NCBI GenBank assembly: GCA_038002745.1
Contig: JBBODD010000001.1
Location: forward strand, 3,348,001-3,412,000
Direction: 5' to 3'
DNA: 64,000 nt
From: Bacillus sp. FSL H8-0547
GTDB taxonomy: Bacteria > Bacillota > Bacilli > Bacillales > Bacillaceae
The notes below the pieces were generated by a model that worked only from the letters and a program-made list of their open reading frames with translations, was not told where the DNA came from and did no database searches. Shown here piece by piece: positions 25,554 to 35,607 of this stretch. Position numbers and translations under genes: made by a program. The stretch's first letter is position 1; each line of letters starts with the position of its first letter.

Positions 25554-25580
25554 ATCTAATAATCATTTTATTTATTAGAT
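25554..25580 (+). promoter_or_regulatory. AT-rich dyad upstream of fur (possible Fur/PerR operator)
   Basis: ATCTAATAA and TTATTAGAT form a 9-bp inverted repeat with a 9-nt centre. TAATAATCATTTTAT inside it loosely resembles the 7-1-7 operators of the Fur/PerR family. It may instead be the end-of-transcript hairpin of spoIIM. B. subtilis fur is PerR-controlled, which makes an operator here reasonable but unproven. Confidence 0.35.
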
Positions 25581-25656
25581 TGGAATGATTTTCGTTGGAC
25601 ACATCCCTTTCTTTTGATATAATGGATGAGGAACGCGGCGAGGGAGGAATGTGTGT

Positions 25657-26121
25657 ATGGAAAGCAGAATTGAGCGGATAAAAAAGCAGTTGCATTCATC
25701 CAGCTACAAGCTGACTCCTCAGCGCGAAGCTACTGTCAGAGTACTGCTTGAGCGCGAAGAAGATCACTTGAGTGCTGAAGATGTTTACCTCCTCGTTAAG
25801 GAAAAAGCGCCAGAGATTGGTTTAGCAACTGTTTATCGTACGTTGGAGCTACTTACAGAACTTAAAATTGTCGATAAAATAAACTTTGGAGACGGCGTAT
25901 CGCGCTATGATTTGAGAAAAGAAGGCGCAGCGCACTTTCATCATCATCTTGTCTGCATTGATTGCGGCGCGGTCGCTGAAATAGAAGAAGATCTTCTTGA
26001 GGATGTAGAACAGATTGTTGAGCGGGACTTTCAATTTAAAATTAAAGATCACCGTCTGACCTTTCACGGCATTTGCCGCCGGTGTCAGGAGAAAGAACAG
26101 AAGGATGAAGAGCAGGAGTAA
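25657..26121 (+). CDS. fur: ferric uptake regulator Fur
   Basis: 154 aa from ATG 25657 (AGGGAGGA upstream). Iron-sensing repressor. Winged helix: LTPQREATVRVLLE, IGLATVYRTLELL recognition region. Metal sites: HHHLVCIDCGA and CRRCQ, two CxxC pairs for structural zinc, and the His/Glu cluster HFHHHL. The retained CxxC pairs and position between spoIIM and yqzK-xerD support Fur rather than PerR or Zur. Followed by a weak terminator. Confidence 0.94.
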   Translation: MESRIERIKKQLHSSSYKLTPQREATVRVLLEREEDHLSAEDVYLLVKEKAPEIGLATVYRTLELLTELKIVDKINFGDGVSRYDLRKEGAAHFHHHLVCIDCGAVAEIEEDLLEDVEQIVERDFQFKIKDHRLTFHGICRRCQEKEQKDEEQE

Positions 26122-26152
26122 ACCTTTCCTAATTATTGGAGAGGTTTTTTTG
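26118..26152 (+). terminator. fur terminator
   Basis: AAACCTTTCC pairs imperfectly with GGAGAGGTTT and is followed by TTTT. Confidence 0.65.
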
Positions 26153-26227
26153 CGTTTTTTCGTATAAAGTTTGTCCTTTTTGGCATATGTTTAGGTAAGA
26201 TGCCGGGTTCTTAAGGAGGCAATGCGA

Positions 26228-26452
26228 GTGAGAGCAGCACGGACCATGTTTGATATGATCAAAGTGTTTATTTTGTTTACCGGATTTACGATTCTTTTCT
26301 ATTATGCTATCATTTGGGTTAACTTAGAGTATGAAGAAATGCACCGTTATGACCAGCCCGAGGGTGCAGCGCTTAAGGTCACCAAGATGGTGGCCGATGA
26401 AGAGGAGCACTGGCTGAACAGGCTGCTTTTCTTTTACTTAAACGGGGAGTAG
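26228..26452 (+). CDS. yqzK: YqzK (DUF4227) single-pass membrane protein
   Basis: 74 aa from GTG 26228, which is 8 nt past AAGGAGG; the ATG at 26222 is only 2 nt from it. Opening VRAARTMFDMIKVFILFTGF runs into one membrane helix (about residues 8-30), then a charged tail. Same place as B. subtilis yqzK between fur and xerD. Function unknown; constant linkage to xerD is notable. Six bp separate it from xerD. Confidence 0.82.
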   Translation: MRAARTMFDMIKVFILFTGFTILFYYAIIWVNLEYEEMHRYDQPEGAALKVTKMVADEEEHWLNRLLFFYLNGE

Positions 26453-26458
26453 AGGAAA

Positions 26459-27352
26459 TTGAAAGATCAAATTCAGGATTTCATGCATTACCTGGTGGTG
26501 GAGCGGGGGCTTTCCCACAATACCATTGTTTCGTATGAACGTGATTTAAAAAGCTACCATCACTATTTGACTGAAAAAGAAGAGCTTTCGTCTTTTCAGG
26601 ACGTGACGCGACTTTCAATTATCCATTTCTTAAAATCCTTAAAGGAAGCGGGAAAATCAAGCAAAACGATCGCCCGGCACACTGCTTCCATCCGCAGCTT
26701 TCACCAGTTTCTTTTAAGAGAAAAGGCCGCAGACCACGATCCAACTGTACATATTGAATCTCCCCAGGTCGAACGGACCCTTCCTAAAGTGCTTTCACTG
26801 ACAGAAGTTGAAAAACTGCTTGATACGCCAAAACTTACTTCGCCGTTTGGCTACAGGGATAAAGCCATGCTTGAGCTGCTTTACGCGACAGGCATACGGG
26901 TGAGTGAGATGATTAACCTTGATATAACTGATGTGCATCTAACGATGGGCTTTGTCCGCTGCATCGGAAAAGGCAATAAAGAGCGGATTGTTCCGATTGG
27001 AAGAACCGCTGCAGAAGCGCTTGAGACGTACATCGACAGGGGAAGAACAAAGCTTGCATCGAAGAAAAACCAGACAGATGCCCTGTTTTTAAACCATCAC
27101 GGAAACAGAATGACACGCCAGGGCTACTGGAAGAATCTGAAGAAGCTTGCTCTTGAAGCAGGCATCAGCAAAGAGCTTACGCCGCATACTCTCCGCCATT
27201 CGTTTGCAACGCATCTTCTAGAAAATGGAGCAGATCTCCGGGCAGTGCAGGAAATGCTTGGCCATGCAGATATCTCCACAACTCAAATTTACACACACGT
27301 TTCAAAGACGAGACTGAAAGACGTCTACAGACAATATCATCCAAGAGCATAA
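26459..27352 (+). CDS. xerD: tyrosine recombinase XerD
   Basis: 297 aa, TTG start with AGAGGAAA ahead. Resolves chromosome dimers at dif with XerC. N-terminal SAM-like DNA-binding domain (about 1-90); the catalytic domain shows Arg in [11 protein letters not shown], a Lys in the beta-hairpin ([11 protein letters not shown]), H-x-x-R in [18 protein letters not shown], His in [16 protein letters not shown] with the nucleophile Tyr in that block. In B. subtilis this locus is ripX/xerD. Confidence 0.95.
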   Translation: MKDQIQDFMHYLVVERGLSHNTIVSYERDLKSYHHYLTEKEELSSFQDVTRLSIIHFLKSLKEAGKSSKTIARHTASIRSFHQFLLREKAADHDPTVHIESPQVERTLPKVLSLTEVEKLLDTPKLTSPFGYRDKAMLELLYATGIRVSEMINLDITDVHLTMGFVRCIGKGNKERIVPIGRTAAEALETYIDRGRTKLASKKNQTDALFLNHHGNRMTRQGYWKNLKKLALEAGISKELTPHTLRHSFATHLLENGADLRAVQEMLGHADISTTQIYTHVSKTRLKDVYRQYHPRA

Positions 27353-27377
27353 GCCATCCTGAGGGGTGGCTTTTTAT
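27351..27377 (+). terminator. xerD terminator
   Basis: AGCCATCC pairs with GGGTGGCT, with one mismatch, and is followed by TTTTAT. Confidence 0.8.
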
Positions 27378-27426
27378 CATTTTTTTGCCAAAAAGGTTTT
27401 CGAACAAATAAAACAAGGAAAAAGAA

Positions 27427-27466
27427 AGATAATGATTGTCAGAATCCGTGAAAACGGTTTATACTT
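27427..27466 (+). promoter_or_regulatory. sigma-A promoter of deoB with Fur-box-like and cre-like sites
   Basis: TTGTCA (27437-27442) and TATACT (27461-27466) are 18 bp apart. AGATAATGATTGTCA (27427-27441) matches 13 of 15 bases of the Fur/7-1-7 consensus TGATAATNATTATCA and overlaps the -35. TGAAAACGGTTTAT (27449-27462) matches 12 of 14 of the CcpA cre consensus and covers the spacer. The promoter is well supported, the operators less so. Confidence 0.55.
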
Positions 27467-27564
27467 TAGATGTCAGACTTCTGACCAATGAAAACGCGTA
27501 AATCAATCTTCATCGATTTGGAAATGGTAGTAAAGAGCAACTTTAAGTCATAAGGAGGATCTAC

Positions 27565-28752
27565 ATGTCTGATTATACATATAAAAGAGTTTTTCTGATC
27601 GTCATGGATTCAGTCGGCATCGGGGAAGCACCGGATGCAGCTGATTTTGGCGACAAAGGCTCCCACACACTCGGCCACATTGCAGAGCATATGAAAGGCC
27701 TTAACATGCCGAACATGGCAAAGCTTGGACTGAGCAACATAGAAGAAATCGAAGGAATTCCTGCTCAGGAAAAACCGCAGGCATTCTATACAAAAATGAA
27801 GGAAGCTTCAAACGGCAAGGATACGATGACTGGTCACTGGGAAATCATGGGCCTTCGTATTGATACACCGTTTAAAGTGTTTCCGGACGGTTTTCCTGAT
27901 GAACTGATTTCTGCTATAGAAGAAAAAACAGGCAGAAAAGTGATTGGAAACAAGCCTGCATCGGGAACGGAGATTCTGGATGAACTCGGTGAAGAGCATA
28001 TGAAAACCGGAGCGCTGATTGTCTACACATCTGCGGATTCAGTTCTTCAGATTGCGGCTCATGAGGACATCATACCGATTGAAGAGCAGCTAAAAATCTG
28101 TGAAATGGCACGCGAGATGACCCTTGATGAAAAGTATATGGTCGGACGCGTCATTGCCCGTCCTTTTGTCGGAAATCCGGGGGATTTCAAGCGTACGGCA
28201 AACCGCCACGACTATGCGCTGAAGCCATTTGAGCGCACAGTTATGAATGAGCTTCAGGACGGCGGGCTCGACGTCATTGCCATCGGCAAAATTTCGGATA
28301 TTTATGACGGTGAAGGCATTACAGATGCGCTCCGCACGAAATCCAATATGGACGGAATGGATAAAATCGTTCAGACGGCAGACCGTGATTTTACTGGCTT
28401 AAGCTTTGTAAACCTTGTTGATTTTGATGCGCTGTTCGGGCACAGAAGAGATCCTGAGGGATATGGACGTGCACTTGAAGAATATGATGCACGCCTGCCT
28501 GAATTAATGTCCAAATTAAATGAAGATGACCTGCTCATCATTACGGCTGACCACGGAAATGACCCTGTTCATCATGGGACAGACCATACACGTGAATATG
28601 TTCCGCTTTTGGTGTACAGCCCGCGAATGAAGCAGGGCACGGAACTGCCTGTCCGCGAAACATTTGCTGATATCGGCGCAACGATTGCCGACAATTTTAA
28701 AGTGACTATGCCAAAGCATGGAAAAAGCTTTTTGAGCGAATTGAAAAACTAA
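27565..28752 (+). CDS. deoB: phosphopentomutase
   Basis: 395 aa. Interconverts (deoxy)ribose 1- and 5-phosphate. Alkaline-phosphatase-like metalloenzyme. Seen: [20 protein letters not shown] (metal Asp), the phospho-acceptor Thr in [12 protein letters not shown], and metal residues in [21 protein letters not shown], cited as DHGND and HTRE. AAGGAGG precedes the ATG. First gene of the deoB-punA-pdp nucleoside-salvage operon (drm-pupG-pdp in B. subtilis). Confidence 0.96.
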   Translation: MSDYTYKRVFLIVMDSVGIGEAPDAADFGDKGSHTLGHIAEHMKGLNMPNMAKLGLSNIEEIEGIPAQEKPQAFYTKMKEASNGKDTMTGHWEIMGLRIDTPFKVFPDGFPDELISAIEEKTGRKVIGNKPASGTEILDELGEEHMKTGALIVYTSADSVLQIAAHEDIIPIEEQLKICEMAREMTLDEKYMVGRVIARPFVGNPGDFKRTANRHDYALKPFERTVMNELQDGGLDVIAIGKISDIYDGEGITDALRTKSNMDGMDKIVQTADRDFTGLSFVNLVDFDALFGHRRDPEGYGRALEEYDARLPELMSKLNEDDLLIITADHGNDPVHHGTDHTREYVPLLVYSPRMKQGTELPVRETFADIGATIADNFKVTMPKHGKSFLSELKN

Positions 28753-28765
28753 GGGGGAACGTGAC

Positions 28766-29599
28766 ATGCTGCAAGAAATCAAACAGTCTGCAGAATTCAT
28801 GAAGGAAAAAGTAAAAAATCTTCCTGAGATCGGTCTGATTCTTGGATCTGGTCTTGGTGTTCTGGCGGATGAAATCGAAAATCCGGTTAAAATTCCATAT
28901 GAGGACATTCCAAACTTTCCGGTATCCACTGTTGAGGGTCATGCCGGACAGCTTGTATTCGGAACGCTCAAAGGAGCAAACGTTGCTGCTATGCAGGGCC
29001 GTTTCCACTTTTACGAAGGCTATGACATGAAAAAAGTGACGTTCCCTGTTCGTGTTTTAAAGGAAATGGGCGTAAAAACGATTATCGTCACTAATGCAGC
29101 AGGCGGGGTAAATGAATCGTTTCAACCCGGTGATTTAATGATTATCTCTGATCATATCAATAATATGGGGACTAGCCCGTTAATCGGACCAAATGATTCA
29201 GACCTTGGCGTGCGTTTCCCTGACATGTCCCAGGCCTATAGCCGCAAACTGAGAACTCTTGCTAAAGATGCTGCCGCAGAGCTTGGGATCAAAGTACAGG
29301 AAGGCGTGTATGTTGGAAATACCGGACCTGCTTATGAAACACCTGCAGAAGTTCGTCTGGCGAGAGTGCTTGGCGGCGATGCGGTCGGCATGTCTACTGT
29401 GCCTGAAGTTATTGTAGCGAACCATGCAGGCATGAACGTGCTTGGCATTTCCTGTATTTCAAACATGGCTGCCGGTATTCTGGACCAGCCGCTTTCACAT
29501 GACGAAGTAATGGAAACAACAGAAATGGTAAAAGCGAATTTCCTGGATTTAGTGAAGAAGATCGTTTCAGATATTCACAGCGAGGTGGAGAAAAAATGA
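28766..29599 (+). CDS. punA: purine nucleoside phosphorylase
   Basis: 277 aa. Splits guanosine/inosine-type nucleosides to base and ribose 1-phosphate (trimeric PNP family). Seen: [14 protein letters not shown] (phosphate loop), [36 protein letters not shown] and the [17 protein letters not shown] block with Met and Asn of the base site. AAGGGGGAAC before ATG 28766. Its stop overlaps the pdp start. Confidence 0.95.
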   Translation: MLQEIKQSAEFMKEKVKNLPEIGLILGSGLGVLADEIENPVKIPYEDIPNFPVSTVEGHAGQLVFGTLKGANVAAMQGRFHFYEGYDMKKVTFPVRVLKEMGVKTIIVTNAAGGVNESFQPGDLMIISDHINNMGTSPLIGPNDSDLGVRFPDMSQAYSRKLRTLAKDAAAELGIKVQEGVYVGNTGPAYETPAEVRLARVLGGDAVGMSTVPEVIVANHAGMNVLGISCISNMAAGILDQPLSHDEVMETTEMVKANFLDLVKKIVSDIHSEVEKK

Positions 29600-30900
29600 G
29601 AATTGTTGACTTAATTGAAAAAAAACGTGACGGAAAAGAACTGACAAAAGAAGAAATCAGCTTTATCATCAAAGGCTATACAAACGGTGACATTCCTGAC
29701 TATCAAATGAGTGCTCTTACAATGGCGATCTTTTTTAAAGGCATGACAAAAGAAGAGCGCGCAAACTTAACGATGGAAATGGTTCATTCAGGCGACACGA
29801 TCGACCTCAGCAAGATTGAAGGCATCAAGGTTGATAAGCACAGCACAGGCGGAGTAGGCGATACAACGACACTTGTTCTTGGACCTCTTGTCGCTGCAGT
29901 CGGCGTGCCGGTTGCGAAAATGTCAGGACGCGGTCTTGGCCACACTGGCGGAACGATTGATAAACTTGAAGCCGTACCTGGATTCCACGTTGAAATTGAA
30001 AACGAAGAGTTCATTAAGCTTGTAAACCAAAACAAAATCGCGGTTATCGGCCAGAGCGGCAACTTAACTCCTGCTGATAAAAAGCTTTACGCTCTTCGTG
30101 ACGTAACAGCTACCGTTGACAGCATTCCGCTGATTGCAAGCTCCATTATGAGCAAAAAAATTGCAGCAGGCGCAGATGCAATTGTTCTTGATGTAAAAAC
30201 AGGCGCAGGCGCATTTATGAAAGACCTTGATGATGCAAGAGAGCTTGCACAGGCAATGGTTGAGATCGGAAATGCAGTCGGACGCAAAACGATGGCCGTT
30301 ATTTCTGATATGAGCCAGCCGCTTGGCTACGCAATCGGAAATGCCCTTGAAATCAAAGAAGCGATTGATACGTTAAAAGGAGAAGGTCCGGAAGATCTTC
30401 ACGAGCTGTGCTTAACGCTTGGAAGCTACATGGTATTCCTTGCAGAAAAAGCGTCATCACTTGAAGAAGCGCGCAGCATGCTTGAAGAAGTGATTCAAAA
30501 CGGAAAAGCTCTTGAAACGCTCAAAGTTTTCCTTGAAGCACAGGGGGGAGACGGTTCAGTTGTTGATGACCCGAGCAAAATGCCGCAGGCAAAATACAAG
30601 GTTGAACTTCCTGCAAAAGAAGACGGCTATGTATCTGAAATCGTAGCAGATTCTGTAGGGGTTGCTGCGATGTGGCTTGGAGCCGGACGCGCTACGAAAG
30701 AATCTGAAATCGACCTTGCAGTCGGTCTGATGCTGAACAAAAAAATTGGAGAGGCCGTCAAAAAAGGCGATTCTCTAGTGACTATTTACAGCAACCAGGA
30801 AGATGTGGAGCAAGTAAAAGCAAAGCTTTATGAGAGCATCAAAGTGTCACAGCAGTCAGTGGAAGCACCGCCGCTTGTGCATGATACAGTAAAAGAATAA
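29596..30900 (+). CDS. pdp: pyrimidine-nucleoside phosphorylase
   Basis: 434 aa. Acts on uridine, deoxyuridine and thymidine. Seen: the thymidine/pyrimidine phosphorylase signature [20 protein letters not shown], the phosphate site [11 protein letters not shown], and [19 protein letters not shown], quoted as [11 protein letters not shown]. An AAGCTTTATGAGAGC end and C-terminal domain are complete. ATG overlaps the punA stop (ATGA). Terminator follows at 30911. Confidence 0.95.
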   Translation: MRIVDLIEKKRDGKELTKEEISFIIKGYTNGDIPDYQMSALTMAIFFKGMTKEERANLTMEMVHSGDTIDLSKIEGIKVDKHSTGGVGDTTTLVLGPLVAAVGVPVAKMSGRGLGHTGGTIDKLEAVPGFHVEIENEEFIKLVNQNKIAVIGQSGNLTPADKKLYALRDVTATVDSIPLIASSIMSKKIAAGADAIVLDVKTGAGAFMKDLDDARELAQAMVEIGNAVGRKTMAVISDMSQPLGYAIGNALEIKEAIDTLKGEGPEDLHELCLTLGSYMVFLAEKASSLEEARSMLEEVIQNGKALETLKVFLEAQGGDGSVVDDPSKMPQAKYKVELPAKEDGYVSEIVADSVGVAAMWLGAGRATKESEIDLAVGLMLNKKIGEAVKKGDSLVTIYSNQEDVEQVKAKLYESIKVSQQSVEAPPLVHDTVKE

Positions 30901-30910
30901 GAACAGCCAG

Positions 30911-30935
30911 AGCCGGGATGAACTCCCGGCTTTTT
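30911..30935 (+). terminator. pdp terminator
   Basis: AGCCGGG pairs with CCCGGCT across ATGAACT, then TTTT. Confidence 0.88.
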
Positions 30936-31017
30936 GCATGCAAAAATTTTGGTGTCCATAAGTATATTTTTTCATCACATGGAAAAAATGGGAAGTATAT
31001 GAATGGAGGGCTTGGAG

Positions 31018-32178
31018 ATGAAACGTCTACTATCAACCGCAGTGCTCAGCACCATGATATTGACCATTGCAACACCTGCTTTTGCAGAAGAAGGCTCAGT
31101 CCAGCTTGCGGATAAAGCAAAATCGGCTGTGCTGATCGAACGCGACACCGGCAACATTCTCTATGATAAAAACAGTGATGAAAAGCTTCCTCCGGCGAGC
31201 ATGACAAAAATTATGACCATGCTGCTGATTATGGAAGAGATCGATAAAGGGCAGCTGAAAATGGACGAAAAAGTCCGCACAAGCGAATACGCCGCTTCCA
31301 TGGGCGGATCCCAGATTTTTCTTGAACCGGGAGAAGAGATGACTGTTCATGAAATGCTTAAAGGAATTGCTATTGCATCCGGAAATGATGCGTCTGTTGC
31401 CATGGCCGAGCGCATTTCCGGCTCAGAAGATGCATTTGTAGAAAAAATGAACAAACGCGTGAAAGCGCTTGGACTGAAGAATACAGCTTTTCAAAATCCA
31501 ACAGGCCTGCCTGAAAAAGGCCATTACAGCACAGCACATGACATGGCCGTGATGGCGAAAGAACTGCTGAAGTTTGAAAAAATCACACAATACACCGGAT
31601 CTTATGAAGACTACCTTCGCGAAGATACCGATAAAAAATTCTGGCTCGTCAACACGAACCGCCTTGTAAAGTTTTATAAAGGCGTCGACGGTGTGAAAAC
31701 AGGCTTTACAAATGAAGCAAAATACTGCCTGACTGCCACTGCCAAAAAAGACAACATGCGTGTCATTGCCGTTGTTATGGGAGCACCGACTCCAAAAGAC
31801 AGAAATGCACAAGTGACAAAAATGCTTGATTACGCATTCAGCCAATATGAAACGCACCCTCTGTTCAAACGGAACGAAGTCGTTGCAAAAATGAAGATCA
31901 GCAAAGGAAACAGCAAAACGCTAAATCTTGTCACATCTGAACCGATTTCAGTACTGACGAAAAAAGGCGGAAGTGTAAAAGATGTCACTCAGGAAGTTGT
32001 CATGAAACAAAATCTTCAGGCGCCGCTTAAAAAAGGCGATGAGCTTGGAAAATTGATTCTGAAAAAAGACAGCAAAACCGTTGTTGAAAGCCCTCTTGTA
32101 GCAGAAGGCGATATCGAGCAGGCCGGCTGGTGGACACTCTTTAAACGAGTTCTTTCAGACTTTACGAAATCAGGCTGA
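31018..32178 (+). CDS. dacF: sporulation D-alanyl-D-alanine carboxypeptidase DacF
   Basis: 386 aa from ATG 31018 (GGAGGG at 31006-31011). Signal peptide to about AFA (residue 23). Penicillin-binding-protein motifs: S61-M-T-K64, S121-G-N, and K-T-G-F in GVKTGFTNEA; then a C-terminal beta domain and an amphipathic end anchor. DacF trims stem peptides during spore cortex formation. Lies directly before spoIIA, as in B. subtilis, where it can be co-transcribed with it from the forespore. A GCATG...CATAAGT pair at 30936-30963 is a weak sigma-F/G-like candidate. Confidence 0.94.
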   Translation: MKRLLSTAVLSTMILTIATPAFAEEGSVQLADKAKSAVLIERDTGNILYDKNSDEKLPPASMTKIMTMLLIMEEIDKGQLKMDEKVRTSEYAASMGGSQIFLEPGEEMTVHEMLKGIAIASGNDASVAMAERISGSEDAFVEKMNKRVKALGLKNTAFQNPTGLPEKGHYSTAHDMAVMAKELLKFEKITQYTGSYEDYLREDTDKKFWLVNTNRLVKFYKGVDGVKTGFTNEAKYCLTATAKKDNMRVIAVVMGAPTPKDRNAQVTKMLDYAFSQYETHPLFKRNEVVAKMKISKGNSKTLNLVTSEPISVLTKKGGSVKDVTQEVVMKQNLQAPLKKGDELGKLILKKDSKTVVESPLVAEGDIEQAGWWTLFKRVLSDFTKSG

Positions 32179-32227
32179 AAACAGAAACTGGCTAATGTTG
32201 GCGAATAGGCACTAGTTTTGTCACAGG

Positions 32228-32255
32228 GCAGGAAAAAAGCGTCAAAACCTCGAAA
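32228..32255 (+). promoter_or_regulatory. candidate sigma-H promoter and Spo0A boxes of spoIIA
   Basis: GCAGGAAAA (32228-32236) fits the sigma-H -35 RNAGGAWWW; 12 bp on, CTCGAAA (32249-32255) is an imperfect RNNGAAT. TTTTGTCAC (from about 32216) and GCGTCAAAA (32239-32247) each resemble the Spo0A box TTTGTCRAA. B. subtilis spoIIA is sigma-H dependent and Spo0A~P activated, so the site is expected here. Confidence 0.55.
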
Positions 32256-32288
32256 CTGACTATATCCGGAATTTAGGGAGGAATAGGG

Positions 32289-32642
32289 ATGAGTCTAGCA
32301 GTAGAGCTTGATGTCAAACAATCTGTCCTGTGCATTCGTCTGATCGGTGAACTCGATCATCATACCGCGGAAGAACTGCGCCAGAAAGTGACAGACATTC
32401 TTGCATCTGAAAATGTTCAGCATATCGTACTGAACCTTGAGCACCTGTCTTTTATGGACAGTTCAGGGCTTGGCGTCATTTTGGGAAGATACAAACAAGT
32501 GAAGCAAATCGGCGGGGAAATGGTCGTCTGTGCCATATCGCCGGCAGTCAAACGCCTGTTTGATATGTCAGGCCTGTTTAAAATCATCCGCCTGGAATCG
32601 TCTGAAGAAAGAGCGCTCGTCACACTGGGGGTGGCATCATGA
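32289..32642 (+). CDS. spoIIAA: anti-sigma F factor antagonist SpoIIAA
   Basis: 117 aa, STAS domain. Unphosphorylated SpoIIAA releases sigma-F from SpoIIAB in the forespore. The phosphorylated serine lies in [18 protein letters not shown] (about residue 58). TAGGGAGGAATAGGG precedes ATG. Overlaps spoIIAB by the ATGA junction. Confidence 0.96.
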   Translation: MSLAVELDVKQSVLCIRLIGELDHHTAEELRQKVTDILASENVQHIVLNLEHLSFMDSSGLGVILGRYKQVKQIGGEMVVCAISPAVKRLFDMSGLFKIIRLESSEERALVTLGVAS

Positions 32643-33079
32643 GAAATGAGATGAACCTTCAATTTTCCGCGCTCAGCCAGAACGAATCCTTTGCACGGGT
32701 GACAGTTGCGGCATTTATTGCCCAGCTTGACCCGACACTTGATGAACTGACTGAAATCAAAACGGTCGTATCTGAGGCGGTCACAAACGCCATCATTCAC
32801 GGCTATGACAACGACCCAAGCGGAATTGTCTATATTTCTGTCACACTGGAAGACAGCATTGTCAAACTGTCCATCCGCGATGAGGGTATGGGAATCAGCG
32901 ATGTAGAAGAAGCAAGGCAGCCTCTTTATACAACTAAGCCGGAACTTGAACGGTCAGGAATGGGCTTTACCATCATGGAAAACTTCATGGATGAAGTGGA
33001 AATTGAATCGTCAAAATCCCGCGGAACATCGGTAAAGCTTACAAAACACTTATCGAAAAGCAAAGCTTTAGTAAACTAA
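32639..33079 (+). CDS. spoIIAB: anti-sigma F factor / serine kinase SpoIIAB
   Basis: 146 aa. GHKL-type ATPase: N box [16 protein letters not shown]1 box [10 protein letters not shown]2 region [15 protein letters not shown]. Binds and inhibits sigma-F and phosphorylates SpoIIAA. Start ATG within the spoIIAA stop; sigF follows 11 bp downstream. Confidence 0.96.
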   Translation: MRNEMNLQFSALSQNESFARVTVAAFIAQLDPTLDELTEIKTVVSEAVTNAIIHGYDNDPSGIVYISVTLEDSIVKLSIRDEGMGISDVEEARQPLYTTKPELERSGMGFTIMENFMDEVEIESSKSRGTSVKLTKHLSKSKALVN

Positions 33080-33090
33080 GGAGACTTGCT

Positions 33091-33849
33091 ATGGATGTGG
33101 AGGTCAAGAACGATATCTCGAAAACTCAGCTTAAGGACCATGAAGTAAAGGAACTGATCAAACGCAGCCAGGAAGGCGACCAGACGGCAAGAGATACGAT
33201 TGTTGAAAAAAACATGCGCTTAGTGTGGTCTGTCGTTCAAAGATTCCTGAACAGGGGCTATGAAGCAGATGACCTGTTTCAAATTGGCTGCATCGGCCTT
33301 TTAAAATCGGTTGATAAATTTGACCTGTCCTACGACGTTAAATTTTCAACCTATGCGGTTCCGATGATTATCGGCGAAATTCAGCGCTTTATCCGGGATG
33401 ACGGCACAGTAAAGGTGAGCCGCTCTCTAAAAGAACTGGGCAACAAAATCAGAAGAGCAAAAGATGATTTATCAAAATCGCTCGGCAAAATGCCGACTGT
33501 CTCTGAGATCGCAGACTACCTTGAGATCACACCTGAAGAAGTCGTTCTTGCACAGGAAGCCGTACGCGCGCCATCCTCCATCCACGAAACCGTCTACGAA
33601 AACGATGGCGACCCGATCACCCTTCTCGATCAAATCGCTGACTCGGGCGAGACGAAGTGGTTTGACAAAATCGTCCTGAAAGATGCCATAAAAGAACTCG
33701 ATGAGCGGGAAAAGCTGATCGTGTATCTCAGATACTACAAAGACCAGACCCAATCAGAAGTGGCCGAACGCCTCGGCATCTCACAGGTGCAGGTATCCCG
33801 GCTCGAAAAAAAGATCCTCCAGCAGATGAAAGACCGGATGGATCAATAA
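33091..33849 (+). CDS. sigF: RNA polymerase sigma-F factor
   Basis: 252 aa. First forespore-specific sigma. Region 2: RNMRLVWSVVQRFLNRGYE-like core with DLFQIGCIGLLKSVDKFD and FSTYAVPMIIGEIQRF; region 3 RSLKELGNKIRRAK; region 4 helix-turn-helix KDQTQSEVAERLGISQVQVS. CTAAGGAGAC precedes ATG. Third gene of spoIIA; a terminator follows. Confidence 0.97.
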   Translation: MDVEVKNDISKTQLKDHEVKELIKRSQEGDQTARDTIVEKNMRLVWSVVQRFLNRGYEADDLFQIGCIGLLKSVDKFDLSYDVKFSTYAVPMIIGEIQRFIRDDGTVKVSRSLKELGNKIRRAKDDLSKSLGKMPTVSEIADYLEITPEEVVLAQEAVRAPSSIHETVYENDGDPITLLDQIADSGETKWFDKIVLKDAIKELDEREKLIVYLRYYKDQTQSEVAERLGISQVQVSRLEKKILQQMKDRMDQ

Positions 33850-33856
33850 TTTTTCA

Positions 33857-33886
33857 AAAAGACATATCATGCGATGTGTCTTTTTT
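33857..33886 (+). terminator. spoIIA operon terminator
   Basis: AAAAAGACA.ATC pairs with GAT.TGTCTTTTTT around a short loop just after the sigF stop. Confidence 0.9.
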
Positions 33887-33963
33887 GAGTTTTCGAAAAT
33901 ACTAAGGGAGATGGATTGAGGTTGAGGTGGCAGCAGGCTGTGAACGATACCCGGATTTTGAGA

Positions 33964-34355
33964 GTTGGTAGTAAAACCTGAAAAGTTGGTAGTAATTCAA
34001 CGAATGTTGGTAATTGCAGCTGAGTAGTTGGCAGTAAATCAGGAGAAGCTGGTAGTAAATGCGGAAATCTGATTGCTGACGGGGCGCTTGCGGCACAGAA
34101 TCGGACATTGAATTGATTGCCGACTGCAGGAACCGCAAAATCGGAAGATAATCGGAAATCTGCAGCCGTATTATTGCCGATCTGCTTCAAAATTTTAAAG
34201 GTTGGTTGTAAAAATCGGAAAGTTGGCTGTATTTCACGAAAGTTGGTAGTTGCAGCAGAGAAGTTGGTAGTAAATCAGGAGAAGCTGGTAGTAAATGCGG
34301 AAACCTGATTGCTGTCAGACTGCCGACAGCACACAATCGTGCAATTGATCGCTTA
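33964..34355. repeat. 21-bp tandem array, duplicated as a 236-bp block
   Basis: GTTGGTAGTAA-type units begin at 33964, 33985, 34006, 34027 and 34048 (21 bp apart) and again at 34201, 34222, 34242, 34263 and 34284. The second set, with its tail (GATTGCTG..., then CACA-ATCG...AATTGAT), repeats the first at an offset of 236-237 bp, so the block was duplicated. It fills the gap between the sigF terminator and the spoVA promoter. Reading frames in it are low-complexity and lack start signals. Confidence 0.88.
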
Positions 34356-34494
34356 TTTGAAGCTGTATTTCAAATCTAATTCGAATTTTCCTTTAATCGC
34401 ATCACCATTTCCCCCTCCAGCCGCATTTTCGCGCACAGCCCCGAGTACTCCCTTAATAAAAACTCCTTTGGTAATTAATGGCCCGCTGCAAGTT

Positions 34495-34524
34495 GCATGA
34501 TATAAATTCTTCCAATGCATACTA
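34495..34524 (+). promoter_or_regulatory. sigma-G promoter of the spoVA operon
   Basis: GCATG (34495-34499) and CATACTA (34518-34524), 18 bp apart, match gHATR and CATNHTA perfectly. Located 34 bp before the spoVAA start. B. subtilis spoVA is sigma-G dependent. Confidence 0.8.
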
Positions 34525-34557
34525 CAGGTACAATCCTATTTTCAGGAAGTGAATGTG

Positions 34558-35178
34558 ATGGAAAAAACGGTATACATCCGGCTGCGTCACAGAGTGCAGG
34601 TCCGCCCTGACGATTGTATTACCGTCTCAAAAATTGCTCAGATTGTGGCTGAAGAGGAGCTCCGGACCCGGATATCATCTCTTGTTGTTCACAGGGTAGA
34701 GCCGAGTGATAAGAATATCGTCGTGATTGATGTCATGCGGGTGCTTGCAGAGGTACATAAGACAGACCCGGATATTGATGTTCAGGCTGTTGGGCCTGCG
34801 CAGACAATTGTTGAGATTGTGTTTCAGAAAAAATCATATTCGCCTGTTTTGTTCGCGCTTGTCTGGATTCTGCTCTTTGTTGGAGCTGCGCTTGCGATTA
34901 TGAATTTTCATGAAGATGTCAGCATGCAGCTTGTGCATAAACGGCTGTATACGATTATTACCGGAAAAACGTCTGAGCATCCGCTTCTTCTGCAAATCCC
35001 ATATTCGATCGGACTCGGTCTTGGGATGATTCTGTTTTTCAATCATCTCTTTAAAAAGAGAATTAATGAAGAGCCCAGTCCGCTTGAGGTCGAGATGTTC
35101 AATTATCAGCTCGACATGGATATGTATGTGTCCATGAAAGAAAACAAAGAAAGCATGAAAAAAATCGATGATCATTAA
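34558..35178 (+). CDS. spoVAA: stage V sporulation protein AA
   Basis: 206 aa from ATG 34558 (AGGAAGTGA upstream), equal to the B. subtilis length. Soluble N-terminal half, then two membrane helices (about residues 96-116 and 145-165). Part of the SpoVA channel that carries Ca-dipicolinate into the forespore and out on germination. Overlaps spoVAB by 11 bp. Confidence 0.94.
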   Translation: MEKTVYIRLRHRVQVRPDDCITVSKIAQIVAEEELRTRISSLVVHRVEPSDKNIVVIDVMRVLAEVHKTDPDIDVQAVGPAQTIVEIVFQKKSYSPVLFALVWILLFVGAALAIMNFHEDVSMQLVHKRLYTIITGKTSEHPLLLQIPYSIGLGLGMILFFNHLFKKRINEEPSPLEVEMFNYQLDMDMYVSMKENKESMKKIDDH

Positions 35179-35590
35179 CCTTCTGATCACGATGCTGATC
35201 GGGCTTGCAGGGGGTCTTGCTGTAGGGTCGGGGTTTGTCGCATTTTTAGCGGTTCTCGGGATCATTCCCCGTCTCACCCAGCTGACGAAAACCGTCGATA
35301 TGATTCAGGCGTACGAGTGGGCCATTGTAGCCGGGGCCATTACAGGGGGATGGGTCAGCTTAAGGGATTCGAAACTGTTCTTGCCGGAGTTTTTTCTTTT
35401 GCCCGTCGGCTTAATCAACGGGATCTTTATCGGCATGCTTGCCGCAGCGCTCACTGAAGTACTGAATGTTTTTCCGATTCTCGCAAAAAGAATCGGAATT
35501 GCCGACAAGATTGTCATTCTCTTAATGGCGATTGTGTTTGGAAAAGTGGCAGGGTCCCTGTTTCACTGGATCTATTTCGTCTATCAATAA
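35168..35590 (+). CDS. spoVAB: stage V sporulation protein AB
   Basis: 140 aa integral membrane protein with four helices; [20 protein letters not shown] opens it. Required for full SpoVA function in B. subtilis. Starts inside the end of spoVAA, so coupled. Confidence 0.93.
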   Translation: MIINLLITMLIGLAGGLAVGSGFVAFLAVLGIIPRLTQLTKTVDMIQAYEWAIVAGAITGGWVSLRDSKLFLPEFFLLPVGLINGIFIGMLAAALTEVLNVFPILAKRIGIADKIVILLMAIVFGKVAGSLFHWIYFVYQ

Positions 35591-35607
35591 TTCCGGGAGG
35601 AGAAAAC

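Noticed and set aside
33867-34190. 107-aa and 78-aa ORFs in the 21-bp array
   Set aside because: Low-complexity translations of the repeat without ribosome sites.
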